Positions 24,201-38,040 are shown, counted from the first letter of the stretch. The stretch is DNA of 64,000 nucleotides from Datnioides undecimradiatus (GCA_008933995.1 WARS01000011.1:13669516-13733515); one strand, 5' to 3'. Made by a program: numbers and translations. Notes: a model not told the origin generated them from the letters alone.

Positions 24201-27200
24201 TTTAATGGGGCTTCGCTACTTATGATAAAAATACAGCTTATTAAATGAGCTATGTCAGTGAGAAATTGTGGGAAACATAATCCCTGCCTAGAATGCGGGA
24301 AACAAGGCTTCTTCTGTAATTATCCCAATTATGCTTTTAATCAATTGCAGCAGCCATACTGAGGTATCGGTACCAGATTAACAAATCAATAAAGTGCGAT
24401 TGATCCAGCCTCCATGACTCAGATTTACCTGAGACGCACTGCCAGACATTGATTTACCACCTGATGGATTCCAGTTCTCAGGTATTGCTCTGTGTATCCT
24501 CACACAAGAGTGAATTGATTGATAAATGTCAATGATTGGCTGGTGTCTCGCTCACATCAACAAATATGCTGCTTTATATCTGGCGGTGAAAAGCATCTTG
24601 TTTGGCCCGTGTCCATCAGTGACTTACACTGTGACATAATGGTCGTAATTCGCTCATGTGATCGGGTGGTACATTTTTTTTCCCAGCCATTTTCTAATCA
24701 GTGTTGCTGGTAGTGAAAAGGTCCACTCAAGGCAAAACACTACACTCTTCACTTGACTTGCACTTACAGTGCAGTGCGCACATACTACTTATTCACACAC
24801 ACCCACCCACATACTCACTCTGGAGTTGCTGGGTTTCTCTGACAAAGCTGAGAGAAAACGCAGAAATTAAGCAGTGTGTGGAGGAGGGGATTGTTTTGTT
24901 TGACTGTGTGTCAAACCGCTGTGGAGAGAGGTAAAGATTACAGCCATTAAACACAATAAAATAGCTCTGTGTCTGGTAATAGTCCCCACTTCAAGACTCC
25001 GCTGAAATCTTTTCACCTGCACTTTGTTCAAACAGTCCTCTGTGCAGACATGGATAATGAAGACAGACTAGCCCAGCGGTGAGATCTTGCTTGCGAAGAG
25101 GAAAAGGAGGGAGTGGGCAGTGTTGATGGACTGATTTCCATGATATTGTTTAATGTTTTGATGTAAAGTATTATTAATACACAGCCTGATGTTAAGTGCT
25201 CAGTTTTCAGCTTTATTGTCAGAGGGAAGGAGATCATGTTTGCTTGTATTTGAGCATGTTTGCATTTGAGTGCTTTGCAGACAGAGAGAGGAGGAGAGTG
25301 TCAAATCTCCGGGACAGTGGGAGACACAAACACGGGACCTGGCTTCTGTGCTGTGACCTTGTTTGCTAATTAAGTGTCAGGCCTATTTTTCCACTCCAGA
25401 AAAAAAGCTCACATCTTAAGGCTGAGATTGCCAGAAGGCGATGGGAACGCTCCTTTCGCTCCTGTTGGCTGACTCCTCAGGGTTTATGTCTTTGTATGTA
25501 GCCGTGTGAATAAAAGTCAGGCGTGTCATTAGAGATTCTACTGTGTGGGTAGTCCTCTCTCATGAATACTGCATAAAGCTGTGAATATAGATGTAACAAC
25601 ACTGTATTTGGCTTTAAAAATGTCACTGTTACCGTCTCAAGTATTGGCTTCAGTGATCTTCTTCATACAGGCCCAGTTTGACACTGAAACCACATATAAA
25701 AAGACAATTTGTCACATGCATGAGAATTGAGTTTGGCAATAAATCAATATTATGATGGAGGGCTGAGTATGCTCCTTGTTTTATTTACTTTATTTTTGCA
25801 GTACATCTTAAATGTTTGTTACAACTTTTACTAATAACAGTGGATCCTTACGTGTTCGTAGTCCTAATTATAATCACAGATCTTAAATTTATGATCTTAA
25901 ATTTCTCTATCAATTTATCCTCTTAGATATTAAATAAAATATCTCCGTGATTCATTAGCACAGACTTTCTTCATAATGCCACCTGACACTGAAGTGTTTT
26001 TTAATATAACAATGTGCTGGTGCAAATTCCTACCTGATTGTTTTATCTTTAACAGTTGCCTTCTTTATTTATTCAATATATATCACTGTTTTGATTTAAA
26101 AACACATACAGGAAGAAGATGAAGATCTATGTAGCTGACCCCTACTCATACAGTCTCACTATAAGAGGGATGTATCATAGAGATTATGTTATTTCTTTCC
26201 ATTAAAGTCAATCTACCATTGCCTTTATATCACATTCCACGTTCGTCATACCGACTTGAGAAGCTGTTTTCTTGACATATTTCCTCTTGTCTCTTTGCAT
26301 CTAGCCACCCACTTTACATTGTATGTGTTTTGCTCAGCAAGCATGAAAATTGCCCTATTTAATGACGCCCTCCCGTGTTTCTCAGGATGCAGCGCCACTT
26401 GAAGCACTGAGAACAACCTACTGACCCTTCCTCTAAAGACTCCTAACTCCATAGAAGGTGCACCTTCAAGTGAACAACAGATTTGACTACACGTCTAGTT
26501 TATTGTACTTGACATTGTTACACGTCAAAGCCGCAGGGCATAAGTGGTTGTTCGTCCAGTCCTAAAAAGAGCAGCATTGTGTTTGTGACACATATCAGTC
26601 ACTTGAATGCCAGTGTTGACCTATAAATGAAGGCCTGGGTCAAAGGAGGGGCAGGCGAACCACAGCATAGGGCAGATATCTTGTCTAATGAGCTTTAATG
26701 TAGCACTCAGTGACACGACATGCGTCAGACTGTGGTACGGACGGATAGCCAAGAGAAGGCAGGATTTATGTTCTACTTTGGGCAGATTGTTCATGCTGAA
26801 ACGATTGTTTGTTCTTTCTGTGTTTATTGTTGAGCAATGCAGGCCACTAGAGATTTACTAGAGTTTCCGTCTTGTAGTTCTTGCACTAATCCATCTTTTA
26901 CTCTCCCTTTATTTTCCCTCACATATAGTAAATACTTGATGGTACACATCCAGTTTGGGTGACTCCATATTCTAAACTGATGAATCCATTTGCTTATTGC
27001 ATGTTTTGTTAGACAGGACAGACAGTAAGGACAGTAGAAGATGGACAGACTCCCCAAGGGGGCAGGAAAGGATTCAGAAAACACAGTGTGACTCTAAACC
27101 TTATTATCTTTGCCTTGATGACTCCTCCGGTGGAGGAATCAATACAGCCTGACTGGCTCCAGGGGCACGGGGCCCACTACAGGAAGTGGATATCTCCAAA

Positions 27201-27754
27201 CTATCCATTATGGATGAGAGGAAGAGTGTGAGGAGGAAAAATAAGAGGAGGAGAAGGAACGAAAGAATGGAAGACAAGGCCTGAGGAGAGGGATAAGAGG
27301 GTGGAAGTACAGGAAGGAGGGATGAGAAAGAAAGGGAAGCATAGATTGGAAGAAGAGTTGATGCACAAGAAGAGTGAATGAGTGGAGGAGGAGGAGATGA
27401 AGGTGAAGATTGCAGCAGGGCAGTGAGCCTTGCAGCTGTATGTTTTTTTGTTGTAGCTTAGTTGCTTCACTGTGGTTGGTTCCTGCTATTCCTCCTGTGT
27501 GGCTGTAATGTTTATTTCCAGCTGAGGGAACGGACACAGCCCTCACAGCTATCAAAATTAAATTGTCTTCTTCCCTCCCTCCCACAGTTTGTTCTAAACC
27601 CCTGCAACTTGCCAGCAATGTTTTTTGTATTACTACTTCTCCTTGCAGTAGCATCCTTCCCATGGTATAGTCTTCCTACTCATCCTTCCTTGCTTTAGTC
27701 ACTTCTTCCTCCTCACTGTGGCTGCCAAGCTTTCTGGCCATTCCCTGATATCAT

Positions 27755-27831
27755 TCTCTCTCTCTCTCTTTGCAAAACACACATATGCAATACCAACCCC
27801 CTCCTCTCTCTCTCTCTCGCTCTCTCTCTCT
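27755..27831. repeat. (CT)n polypyrimidine tracts
   Basis: Two CT runs (27,755-27,770 and 27,801-27,831) separated by a short non-repeat spacer. They are pyrimidine-pure on the plus strand. Confidence 0.9.
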
Positions 27832-27921
27832 GCTCCCTTTTCCTCCTCCTCCAGTGTGATGTGAGGTCACAGCTGGGGAGCCCTGTGATTTGACAGCTCA
27901 ATGTTTATGTGAGGGTGCATT

Positions 27922-27949
27922 TGTGTGTGTGTGTGTGTGTGTGTGTGTG
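27922..27949. repeat. (TG)14 microsatellite
   Basis: Fourteen perfect TG units. Confidence 0.95.
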
Positions 27950-28283
27950 ATGTAGGGGGCTTCTGTGCCACGGAGTGCCTGTGATAGAAGGGGGCAGGAT
28001 GCCATGACGGCAGTTGCTAACCAGCACTAGCAGACTAGCAGTTTATCCCGAGGCATACTGTGACAGAGAGATATACAGCTGGCTCTACTGCTGCCAGTGC
28101 TAACGGGACTATAACTTCAGGCGTGTTGGGGTGCCTCTGCATGCACCTCAGGGCTGTGTGCTCGGGAACAGAGGTGGGTGGCAGAGTGGGCTCAATGTTT
28201 GGTTTGTGTGTGTGCGCTGTGTGGAGGTGCTGGAGCAGAGCAGAGAGTTAAGAAGTTTGCTAGCTTCTCTGGGGTTATTGTAA

Positions 28284-28317
28284 AGTGTGTGAGCGCGCGT
28301 GTGTGTGTGTGTGTGTT
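28284..28317. repeat. Alternating GC/GT tract
   Basis: A GTGTGTGAGCGCGCG stretch runs straight into a (TG)n repeat. Purines and pyrimidines alternate almost throughout, the pattern that favours Z-DNA. Confidence 0.8.
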
Positions 28318-29081
28318 ATTGCTCAACTCTGCTGGCTCCGTATTTCTGTCCTCTGCAGAGGGAACAGCTCATTATCTGCTTCTCAGAATGAAGCATTCTA
28401 CCTCAACACTGCAGTACTACACAGTGAAAGGGTGAACCTATTGAAGCATTATGTGTGTTTGGTTATTGTACACGTGCCTGTTAGTTTGAAGGCTGTTGTA
28501 AGCAAAGGTGTAGTGGGTGTCATGGAGTGTCTCTGTTGTTGTATGTCCTTTTTCTGCGTGTGTGTGTGTGTGAAAGTGCATCATGCAAGTGTCCGAGTCT
28601 TGTCATGTTTACATTTTTACTTTAGGCATTACTTGCACATGTTTACGCTACCAAGCCACCGATTAAATATTAATTATTTTCATTTTTTGTACTTTACTAC
28701 TGTAACATGTACAGTGTGTGATTTATTCATATTAATTCTCAGCAGAGGCATTTGTCCTACAAGTCCAGTGCTGCCTATTAGGGCAAATGGTAGTCAATGT
28801 TCAACACTGTGTATGCTGTGATAATATTGTGCCCTATATGTGCATTGTTCATCCATGTATATTGTCCGTGTGGGCCTTAAGTATTCAAACAGTGTAGGAA
28901 ATGTCACTTATGGCGAGTGTTTTTCCAGTTCAGATGTTGCTTCTCAGCTGTACAACCACATGATGTGAGTCTCTATGACCTTTATTTAATGACTTTCTAT
29001 GCATGATTTTATGTCAGTGGGCTTGTACCATCAACTGCAGTGTGACAATTTCTCGCTTACCCTCAGAAGTCAGGCATCCGG

Positions 29082-29120
29082 GATCTCTCTCTCTCTCTGC
29101 CTCTCTCTCCACCTCTCTCT
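29082..29120. repeat. (CT)n imperfect microsatellite
   Basis: Three CT runs interrupted by GC and CAC. Confidence 0.85.
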
Positions 29121-30100
29121 GCGCTTTGTGGAAATGTTGTGGGAGCCAAACTCACATGTGTGCAGGATTTTATGATCGGGATGTTATGGTAATGGATGGA
29201 TAATTTCAACCAAATTAGCAAAATGAATATTGAGTAAGTGAGTTTGGAAAAGTGCACTAATGAAGTAAATCAAATGATACCCCAAGGTGAAATAACTTTG
29301 GCTTAGATTTTACAAATGTTTGCGCTTCTCAGAGGCCCTGAAAACCTATTTTCTCCATCAGCTTCTTTCTGTGTGTGATGGGGTTCTACATTGAGGCCAA
29401 ATTTTCACCAGAGTTTGAACTTGTTATTTCAGGAGAGATTAAGTTGTACTTAAAACACTGACAGATTTGTGAAAGTTGACAGGTCACCATTAAACTCTTA
29501 AAGGTAATAAACTATTTTTTTTTTTACTATAACTTTGTTGCTGATTAAGTCATGATTATTTAATGTTTTAAACAAACATTTAAATTTGACAACAGCTTTA
29601 CATGGGGTTAATAGATGTTAATCACATCTGGTAAAATTTGTTAATTTCTTATGTGCTTTTTTTCTCTCCTATCAAATAATCAAAGTAATCTAATTGTGCT
29701 GTACTCCCTACCTCATTCCCCAGCTGACAAACACAAATAGCACTCGCAATGAGAGCTGAACGCCTTTCAAGGTGCTTTCATTCACCCAGACCCCTTAGCA
29801 CTACTCACATTAACATGCACACAAAAGCTCCTTTGGGCAGGTTGGGCTCTTCTCCTAAGTCACAGGTTGTCCAGCTTGTTCTGCCTCTACTCTGTTCGAC
29901 TGACTCATTGAGCAACAAAGAAAGTCTTTGAGGGAAGATCAGATCTGAGCAATCAGGGCCAATTTACTTTGGCTTTAACGCAAGCTTTTGAGAGAGTGTA
30001 CAGACTGTGTCTGTTCAATTATCAATCGACCAAAAACAGCAGCAGTAAGGCCCTATTAACGTTGAAGCAAGACAAGTTAATTTATTCATGTGTTGTCCCC

Positions 30101-30436
30101 ATCTAGCTAGGTCTCTATCTAGCTAAGTCCCCATCTAGCTAGGTCCCTATCTAGCTAAGTCCCCATCTAGCTAGGTCCCTATCTAGCTAAGTCCCCATCT
30201 AGCTAAGTCCCCATCTAGCTAGGACCCCATCTAGCTAAGTCCCCATCTAGCTAGGTCCCCATCTAGCTGGTTCCCCATCTATCTAGGTCCCTATCTAGCT
30301 AAGTCCCCATCTAGCTAGGCCCCTATCTAGCTAGGACCCCATCTAGCTAAGTCCCCATCTAGCTAGGTCCCCATCTATCTAGGTCCCCATCTAGCTAAGT
30401 CCCCATCTAGCTGGTTCCCCATCTATCTAGGTCCCT
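30101..30436. repeat. 16-bp minisatellite, exactly 21 units
   Basis: The unit is ATCTAGCTAAGTCCCC, with variants at the AAGT/AGGT/GGTT/AGGA positions and at the final base. The array is 336 bp, exactly 21 units, with no insertion or deletion. Most units contain the palindrome TAGCTA or CTAGCTAG. Variant order suggests a 32-bp two-unit period at the left end. The pair with GGTTCCCC followed by ATCTATCTAGGTCCCT occurs twice (30,261-30,292 and 30,405-30,436). There is no coding content and no spacer structure. Confidence 0.97.
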
Positions 30437-31199
30437 AGTGGGCCAAGCGTAACCCCCTCATGGAAGTATGAAACATCCCTCATCGTAAGTCTTATTTACA
30501 CTGTCTTCAGTGAGAAGCGATTCCATTCCTGTGACATCAGAGATGGCTCAGAACAGAATTTGGTGATGATGGAATTGTGGATGTCATTGTTTGGGCCCAT
30601 TCTCAGAACTGTCTGTGGGATTGAGAGAACCTTCAGTGTTTTAAATCACAGCACCTTCTATGTCAGCATTTATGATAAAGGGTGATGGTTGTACCTCAAA
30701 CTGAAATCACCTCTGCTATCTTAAAAATGTATTATTTATTTCTTATTTCCTAAGGCAATATACGGTATCTTTATGTGTTCTGCACACATTGTAAGGAACT
30801 CCAAACTCCACATTTGATAATTTGAATTATCAGTCAGTTTGTAATTGCATATATTTTGAGGTATAGTGACAGGCTTCATTGTTTTAAGTACTTAAATACT
30901 AGTAAATTGTCAAAATATGGTTCAGTTAGAAACTTTTTTTTTGACGCATTTGAGCAGAATTGGCCCTAAAAGAACTGATTGCTATAAGGACAAAATAGCC
31001 CTGCTCAGCCAGATTCCTTTCTTACACACCTAGTGCTTATGCCCCTATAGTCCCCCTTTCTGTCCTGCAGCTTTCTTCTAACAGTGATCTTCTTTATAGT
31101 ATTGTAGATAGAGCTTAGATGAAAATATTGTACTTTTTATTTCACAACACTCATATGATCACACAAGTTACTTTGCAGATTTAGATCTATAATGTTAGA

Positions 31200-31629
31200 C
31201 ACCTTTGCACCCTTTGCATTGTCCCAGTACTTCTAGCTGTACTGTCTCACGCACATGGTGAACCTTTCACATTGTTCAGTTTAACCATATATATTTTTTC
31301 ACACAACCAACTTTACATACTGATCGTTCTGTACATTCTGCTTTGTATATTGCACATAATTCAACTGTATACACTTTAAATTATAGTACCACTCACGCCA
31401 TATAGCTTTAAACATACTGCACATACTGGACTGTATATTGCACTCAATGATCTAAATCTACTGTAAATTCTTATGCTTATGCACTTTGTACTTTAATATA
31501 TATACTATATCCCGATACCTTCTGTACATAACACTATTCTTTTGCAATTCTGATTAGATGCTAACTGCATTTCATTGGCCTTGTACCTCAAAGTACAATG
31601 ACACAATGACAATAAAGTTGAATTTAATC
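31200..31629 (+). mobile_element. 3' tail of an L2-like LINE, truncated
   Basis: The stretch has the TTGCAC/CTGTA-rich low-complexity 3' UTR typical of fish L2-type LINEs. It then reads GATTAGATGCTAACTGCATT and TCATTG, and ends TGACAATAAAGTTGAATTTA followed by ATC. That closing signature is characteristic of these LINE tails. No reverse transcriptase remains. The 5' boundary is approximate. Confidence 0.65.
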
Positions 31630-33479
31630 GGATCTAATAATCAACATCATTAAAAAATGATGGCAAATGTTACATGTACATGTTACATACACTTTACTTT
31701 AGTTGTATGTTACATATACTGTATTTCTGTTCGTTGTTTCATGTGTTCAGGCTCCTCCTTATACTGCTGACATGCAACCCCACTTCAAATCTGATCATGG
31801 GGAGAAGAAACCAGGGCACAGCAGATAATAGACAACTAAAAGACTTTCTATAAATGATGCTTACATGCCCTTTATTAGTCCTAAATAGTTACATGAAGTC
31901 TATTTTATTACCAGATTTTGTTTAAATAGTATTTTCTGATAATTCTTAATGTTTGTTTTCATCAGCTGGAGGAAAAGGTGGGTAGAAATTAATGATTTAC
32001 TAATTTACACAATTTGATGCATGATCACTCAGCAGCTGATCATAATTTGCTGATAAAAACTAAACAGATAATTGGATGATTTTTAATTTCACCGCTTATG
32101 ATTGCAAACTACGGCCTGTTTAATATATTGAATAGAAAGTCAAGTTGGCAATGGAAAGTCCTCATGCGCATCAAGTGTATATTTGAATTTTTCCATTTAT
32201 GCTTCCTGTGCACTTTTACACAGAGAAATATTATTTATTTCTTTTTTAATTATTTTCTGCAGCAACATTATATAGGTGTGGTACATAAGTTTGAGGTGAG
32301 AATGACATTTAATGTTATGTTTGTAAGTTAAGCATGTATGTAGGTATGTAATTGTCAGGTGTACATGCTGTTTATGAGTGCATTAGTTCTCCCATGTTAG
32401 GTGGTAGCTGTAGACTGTCCAATATTAAAGCAAACTCCATCCTCTATTCCCAGAATCATATATAAATATCCAAGGGTTATATCTCACTGAAACAAACACC
32501 AGCAACTACCTGTAAATGCTATTTATGTCTGTTGAGGTCAGAGTGGTGTTGTGGAACAGCACCAACTTTATAGTTTATTTACCCATGCTAGATGTACTGC
32601 AGCCCTGTAACATAGACAGAAGGGAGGAAATGAGCCTCCTTTATTCCTGTCAGTGGTGGGATTGTGCTGAGTCAGAAGATTTGGGCAAATCACATTGCAA
32701 GAAACAGAGCCAGAGCAATGAAGCCAGCCAGACACAAGCCTTATGTTCTGCCCCTGCTCTACATGCTGCATGCTTCTGAGAGATTCGCATTGGTTTTGAT
32801 TAACCGGGAAGCTCATGGTTTATGGATAGTAATGGAGTGCTCGCTAAAAGGAAGAAACGGCACCTCTTGCTTCTTCGCATGATTCTTCTGACTTTTAGTA
32901 TCCTGTCTGGCTGATGAAAATGGAAGCCATTACATCAGATTTGATCTCAAGCATCATCTGCAGCTCTCTTGACCCAATGTTAATGACTTGAAGGTTAACC
33001 GCAGACATTTGTAGATTCCAGATTTCACTGGCTACATTATAGTACAAATGCTACAGTATAACTTTCTCTGCTTTCAGCAATGAAACACAATGCTCTCGCC
33101 ACTTGCTCCCCTCGTCCCTTTTATTTTCTGTAATCACTTATGTAAGTTAAATGACACACAAAGTTAATGTTACTCATAGTCTTAGTTAATACAACAGGAC
33201 CTCCCTCCTTCTGTATTTTCTGATATTTAAGTCCTTTCTCTCTCATTCACAATCACTGACATAATTTAAGGCTGTAGGAGTGAATCATGAACAATTAAGA
33301 TGAATTTGTTCCCTTCGAGCGTCAGCTGGACAGAAATTGGCCACTAAGACAGATGGTTATAGGGTACTGGGAAAGATTTGGAAACCCTGCATGATTAAAC
33401 ACCTTGAAATCCAATAATTTTAATCAATTCATTGTGCGGTGTTTTGTTACCCCAGCACAAAGAGGGTTTGTGGTAGGGG

Positions 33480-33735
33480 GGTGTGGTTCAGCATCAGCTG
33501 TGGGAGAGGGACGGGGAGTGGCTCACGGATGCGTCTCTGGCCACAGGTGTGAGTAATCTGTCTGAATTGCTTTCTCTGCCTGCAGTAGCGGCTGGGTCGG
33601 GGGATTAAAAGACTCGCTCCCGGGAAGGGGGAAGGATGATACCGGCATCGCGGTCGAACGGGTCCAGAGCGCGTGAATGCCGTGCTGGTCATTAACAGAA
33701 AATAAAAACCAGTCTGTACACCCGTGATCACCTGC
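33480..33735 (+). promoter_or_regulatory. Isolated CpG cluster in contactin intron 1
   Basis: Roughly fifteen or more CpGs fall within about 250 bp (for example CCGGCATCGCGGTCGAACGG) in an otherwise CpG-poor neighbourhood. A pyrimidine tract ending CTGCAG at about 33,586 could be an acceptor. It could be an alternative promoter, an unannotated 5' UTR exon or a chance unmethylated patch. Confidence 0.3.
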
Positions 33736-36700
33736 CTGCTCGTGTGTGTGTGTATGCGTGTGTGGCTCCCGAGAAGAACCCAGTATCACAGGGTTTTTTG
33801 CTTCTTTTTAGCCAGATCACACAATTTATCATGTTGTCAGATCTGGCTGCAAGCAACATCAAATCATTTACTTGCTCAGATGCTGCTGTATGTGATAATA
33901 CAGAGTGAAAGCTAACTGAAAGACAGCCAGTTTTTTTTTTTCTGTGTTGGCCATACATGGCTTCGACTCTCCTAAATCTGTTCTAGTGCCACCTCTGTCA
34001 AATCCCTGCAACACTCAGCATTTTCTCAGTTAATGCAGCCCAAAGGCACTATGGGAGACTTTGTATAATGGTGGCAGTGTTCTGTTTCCTCAATAGCAGA
34101 CACCACTTCAACCTCATCTTAAACCTCATTTTACAACACAGGCTGAGCATAAAACTCAACAGGGATCAGTTAAATATATCATCATTCTGCAGTTAGACAG
34201 TTGGAGGCTCCACAGGTTTGAGGTTCAGTGACTCGTTTAATAGCTCTTGAGTGCTTATATTAACATTTCCCTACATTTCAGTTTTCTTTGTCCTAGAGAA
34301 AATGAGAGGTATGACCCTTAGGTCTGCAAATCAGCTCTTTCTGAAAACAGTCAGTAAAAAGTCTTTTACTTGTAATTGTAGCCCAATCAGTTTTTTGAAG
34401 GTTGATTCTGAAATGTTTTAGTGTTTTAAAAATACTATGAGATTATATTTTACACATAGTAAACACAGACATAGGATATAGTAAACAAAAACATTTTTGC
34501 TAAGGATCCCTGTACTGAATAAAAAATTTTACAAATGAAAATAAACTTGCACAGTTTGAGGGTTACTTATTCAAAACTACCTCATACAGTTCTGTGGTGT
34601 TTTTCAACTACAATTTCTTATTTATTAGCTATAGATACCAATGTAAAAACCCAGGCTATGCAATAAGCTAATATAGGCTGATGGACAGTTACAGTTGGTA
34701 TTCTTTATGGGTAAACTATCGATATTTGTGACAATATAATAAAATACTTTATAAAGTTATTGATTGAAAAAAATGTGTAAATCTACATTGAGCATAATTT
34801 AAATATTAAGATTCTTCTCCTTTACAGCTACTTCTTATGTTAACAAACCTTTGAAAACATTAGAAAACATTATTAATGTAGTATAAGTGATTGTTGAGTC
34901 TTTGTGATTATCTATTCTTTGTTTTACATTTTAATGGCTTTGTGACTTTACCTTTGGGTCACTGATGTACCTTTAACAACCGGAAGCTTTGAATTATTCA
35001 ATATCCTCTCTCCTTAATAAAAGTAAAAGTAAACGTCAGTAAAAGGAGGCTAAATCCTCCTCCTATGCAGGGAGAAGAGATAAATGAACTTCAAAGAAGA
35101 GCTCAGTTATTGTCGGCTTTCTTTAGTAAGATAAATAGAATAGGAGAATGTGAATACAAAAGGGTAATTAACTTCAAAATGTGTGTTTGACTGGAAGAAT
35201 TATATCAACTTTCAAGTCGGCAGTCCAGCCTCTCATGTCACGTTATTGGTTTCATACAGAACTGTTTTGCATGTCTCTTCTCGGCCATGTTTAGCAGCAA
35301 TGGGCATCTTTTCCTGTGGAAAAACTGCTGTCTCTGCGACAGCGGTGGGGATGATTATTATGACGGTGCTGATGATACGTCTGGCCTGCTGCCAGGCAAA
35401 TGACGACACTTAAGTCGGGATGGATGTTAAAGTTGGTTAAAGTTGGGGTGCTGGGGGAGATTGTGTTGCTTGTGTCACTGTCTGTGTGTGTGTTCATGTT
35501 GTATTTTGTCTGCCGGTGTGTTACTGCATGTGTGTGTGGGAAGGCTTAAAAGATTAAACCCCAGCCTGGCCACAGTGACTAGAGAAGACCCCTCTATGGA
35601 GCGCTCTCACTGCAGGGAGGCTTCTTCAGTGGCGTCCCATTTGCATGGCTCCCTGTCCTGCCCTGGGAATTAGCCTTTTCTTTTCCCATTTCCCTCCCTC
35701 CTCTTTGCACCTTGGAGAGAGCGCTTCCATCCAGCAGCATTACTTGTTTCTGAGGCAGACAATGGAGCAGAGTATTTAGGACACTTGGCAGGGTAGGCAT
35801 GTTGGAGGGGATGGGGACACAGGCTGCTAAGTAGCTCATCTTGTCACATAGCCACTGGCATGATAGCTCTCCACAGCAAGGTAAGCACTGAGCAGAGTCA
35901 TACCGCATAAACGCTTCATGCCCTGATTGTTTTATTGTGCGTCTCTTATACCTTTTGTGATGAAATAATAGGAAACCTCCTCCTCTTCTTGACCAGGCAA
36001 TGAAGTGGGATGTTTGTGGTGTATATTATGATTGCATTTAGTTAATCTGTGACATAATATTGGATTCATACCCTCTAATCCAATAATGGGATAAACAGGA
36101 AATGTTGTGGGGAAGACTCGACTTAGATTAATCTTTCTATTGTTTCCCATTTTTGTAGCTCCCCAGTGCAGAATAAATGCACTGTATTCACACTTTGCCA
36201 CTGAGACCTTTCTTTGTGCAATCTGAAAGTATTGATTGTTTTCTCAGTATACTTCAGGACGCCCTAATTGCAATATATGAACTCTTCCTCCTCGTCTGTA
36301 GCGCCTTTGTTATCAAGTGTAAGCAGCACTCTGTCACTTAGTAATTACGGTTATTTACAGCAGAGTACGGCCATCAGTGAAAGCATGTCACTACTGTCCT
36401 ATAGAAACATCTCAGCCAATATCTTTATAGGACAGATGTGGCATGAAGTAATTAAGTTGAGCACTCTTCTTTATCGAGTGCAAGTCGTCTCTGACCTTTG
36501 CCTATATGGCACAATTTATCATACATGAAGTGACATACTTTTGCACATATAGTATTGTATATGTGGGGGCCTCCTCTTTGGTATTATCCTTTCCTAGAAT
36601 GTATCACATGTTTCTGTGGCTGTTGCAATGAAAGGTCAGTGCTATTCTGTTAAAATTTTCTTAACAGAAACGGACTGCACATCTCTTTTGTGTTGTGACA

Positions 36701-37990
36701 GGGACTGTCACAACAACTGATAGTTGGATGTTTTAATGGATTTAGCAGCTATTGATTGAATATTGGGATGAAAACCTCAATGGTACTAAAATTCTGAGTG
36801 AAAGATTTACAAAGGGAACAAAAGCATGAGAGAAAAGGGTTTTCTTATCATTTATATACTTAAGTTTATTTATATATTTATTTTAGTTCATTTTTACATT
36901 TGTTTATTGAATATCAAGGCCCTGCCATTTCTACAACATAACAAATCAAGGCCTTTCATTTTCTACATATGTTTACAGTACTTTTTCAGTGACTTATCAT
37001 TCTCTATGTCCTCTTTAAAAGAATGTACCATTTTTCATTTACCATGTTTACCAATGCCGAACGATGGCGACATCCATCAGGTGGCATGGAAGGTCATCTC
37101 TGAAGTGTGGTTTCAGCTATGAAGCTGTGACAGAATCGCACAAATAACATGTTAATCACCACATTGGAAGCGTAAATTCAGTCATGATAGCAAAATTATC
37201 AGTTGTCACATCTTTTTCTTTGTTTTGTCGCTCACGGTCCAGGCATACCATTAAATGATGGATAACTTGTAGCTTAAAAATGAGCAACAACACACTGTTA
37301 AAAAAGTTGATGTCCTTTTACAGGATTCAAGTCACATGTTTGCCATTGCGCTTCTGCATTTGTCTGCAAACGCCACCTGATATAAGGTTTGTGTAATTTA
37401 TACAGCAGCCCAGCCCTAGATTTCATGGATTGAATGACTGTTGGCATTGATATTCACATCAGCTGAGGTTGCTGAGCCCGTGTGACCCTGGGGGACATTG
37501 TGTTGACTGCAGGGGTTGTGATAAATAGCTTACATTAGCATGGCTGCTTCTATAGGGTGAGAGACAGAGAGGGAGGGGGAGAGAGACAGAGTGACACAGT
37601 GAACGAGCCATGACTGGATCATCTGCAGCTGGATTACATCATGAGTAGTCCTTTACTTCTTCCTGTGTCTTTCTGTTCTCTTGGTTCAGGAGGTGTTTTT
37701 GTAGGAGATGGATAAAAACTTCAGTTTAATGTGTATTAGACAACTTACAAAACAACAAGCAACTGGCTAAAAAATCTATGCAATCACATCTTACCAATCT
37801 TGTTCTAGCAAAAAAATGACCAAAATATATGGCACCTACATGTGACAGTAATAATACATAATTATTGGACTAGTCTCTCTCTATTTAAATGAGCAGGATT
37901 AAGAACAGTTCAGATTGGCTGGCTGTTTACTTTCCTAGGTTGCCAAAGGGAATGAGTGGAACATGAAATCTGGCAGAAGAAATCAAGCTG

Positions 37991-38040
37991 TTAGATATTC
38001 CTTTATTTGTCCCTCAAAGGAGAAATTTGCGAAAAATTCA
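37991..38040 (-). mobile_element. Short LINE 3'-end fragment, minus strand
   Basis: Read on the minus strand the sequence is GCAAATTTCTCCTTTGAGGG then ACAAATAAAGGAATATCTAA. I recognise this ending from teleost non-LTR retroposons. Only the terminal few tens of bases are convincing. Confidence 0.45.

Noticed and set aside
27208-27663. 151-codon minus-strand frame with many Ser, Leu and Pro residues
   Set aside because: It is opposite a purine-rich GGAGGA/GAAGAG stretch. The low complexity explains the open frame.
28285-28821. 178-codon plus-strand open frame rich in Cys and Val
   Set aside because: Its Cys/Val runs are translations of TG repeats. No domain is recognisable.
30101-30436. CRISPR-like array
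   Set aside because: The repeats are directly abutting 16-bp units with no spacers, in a vertebrate genome. It is a minisatellite.
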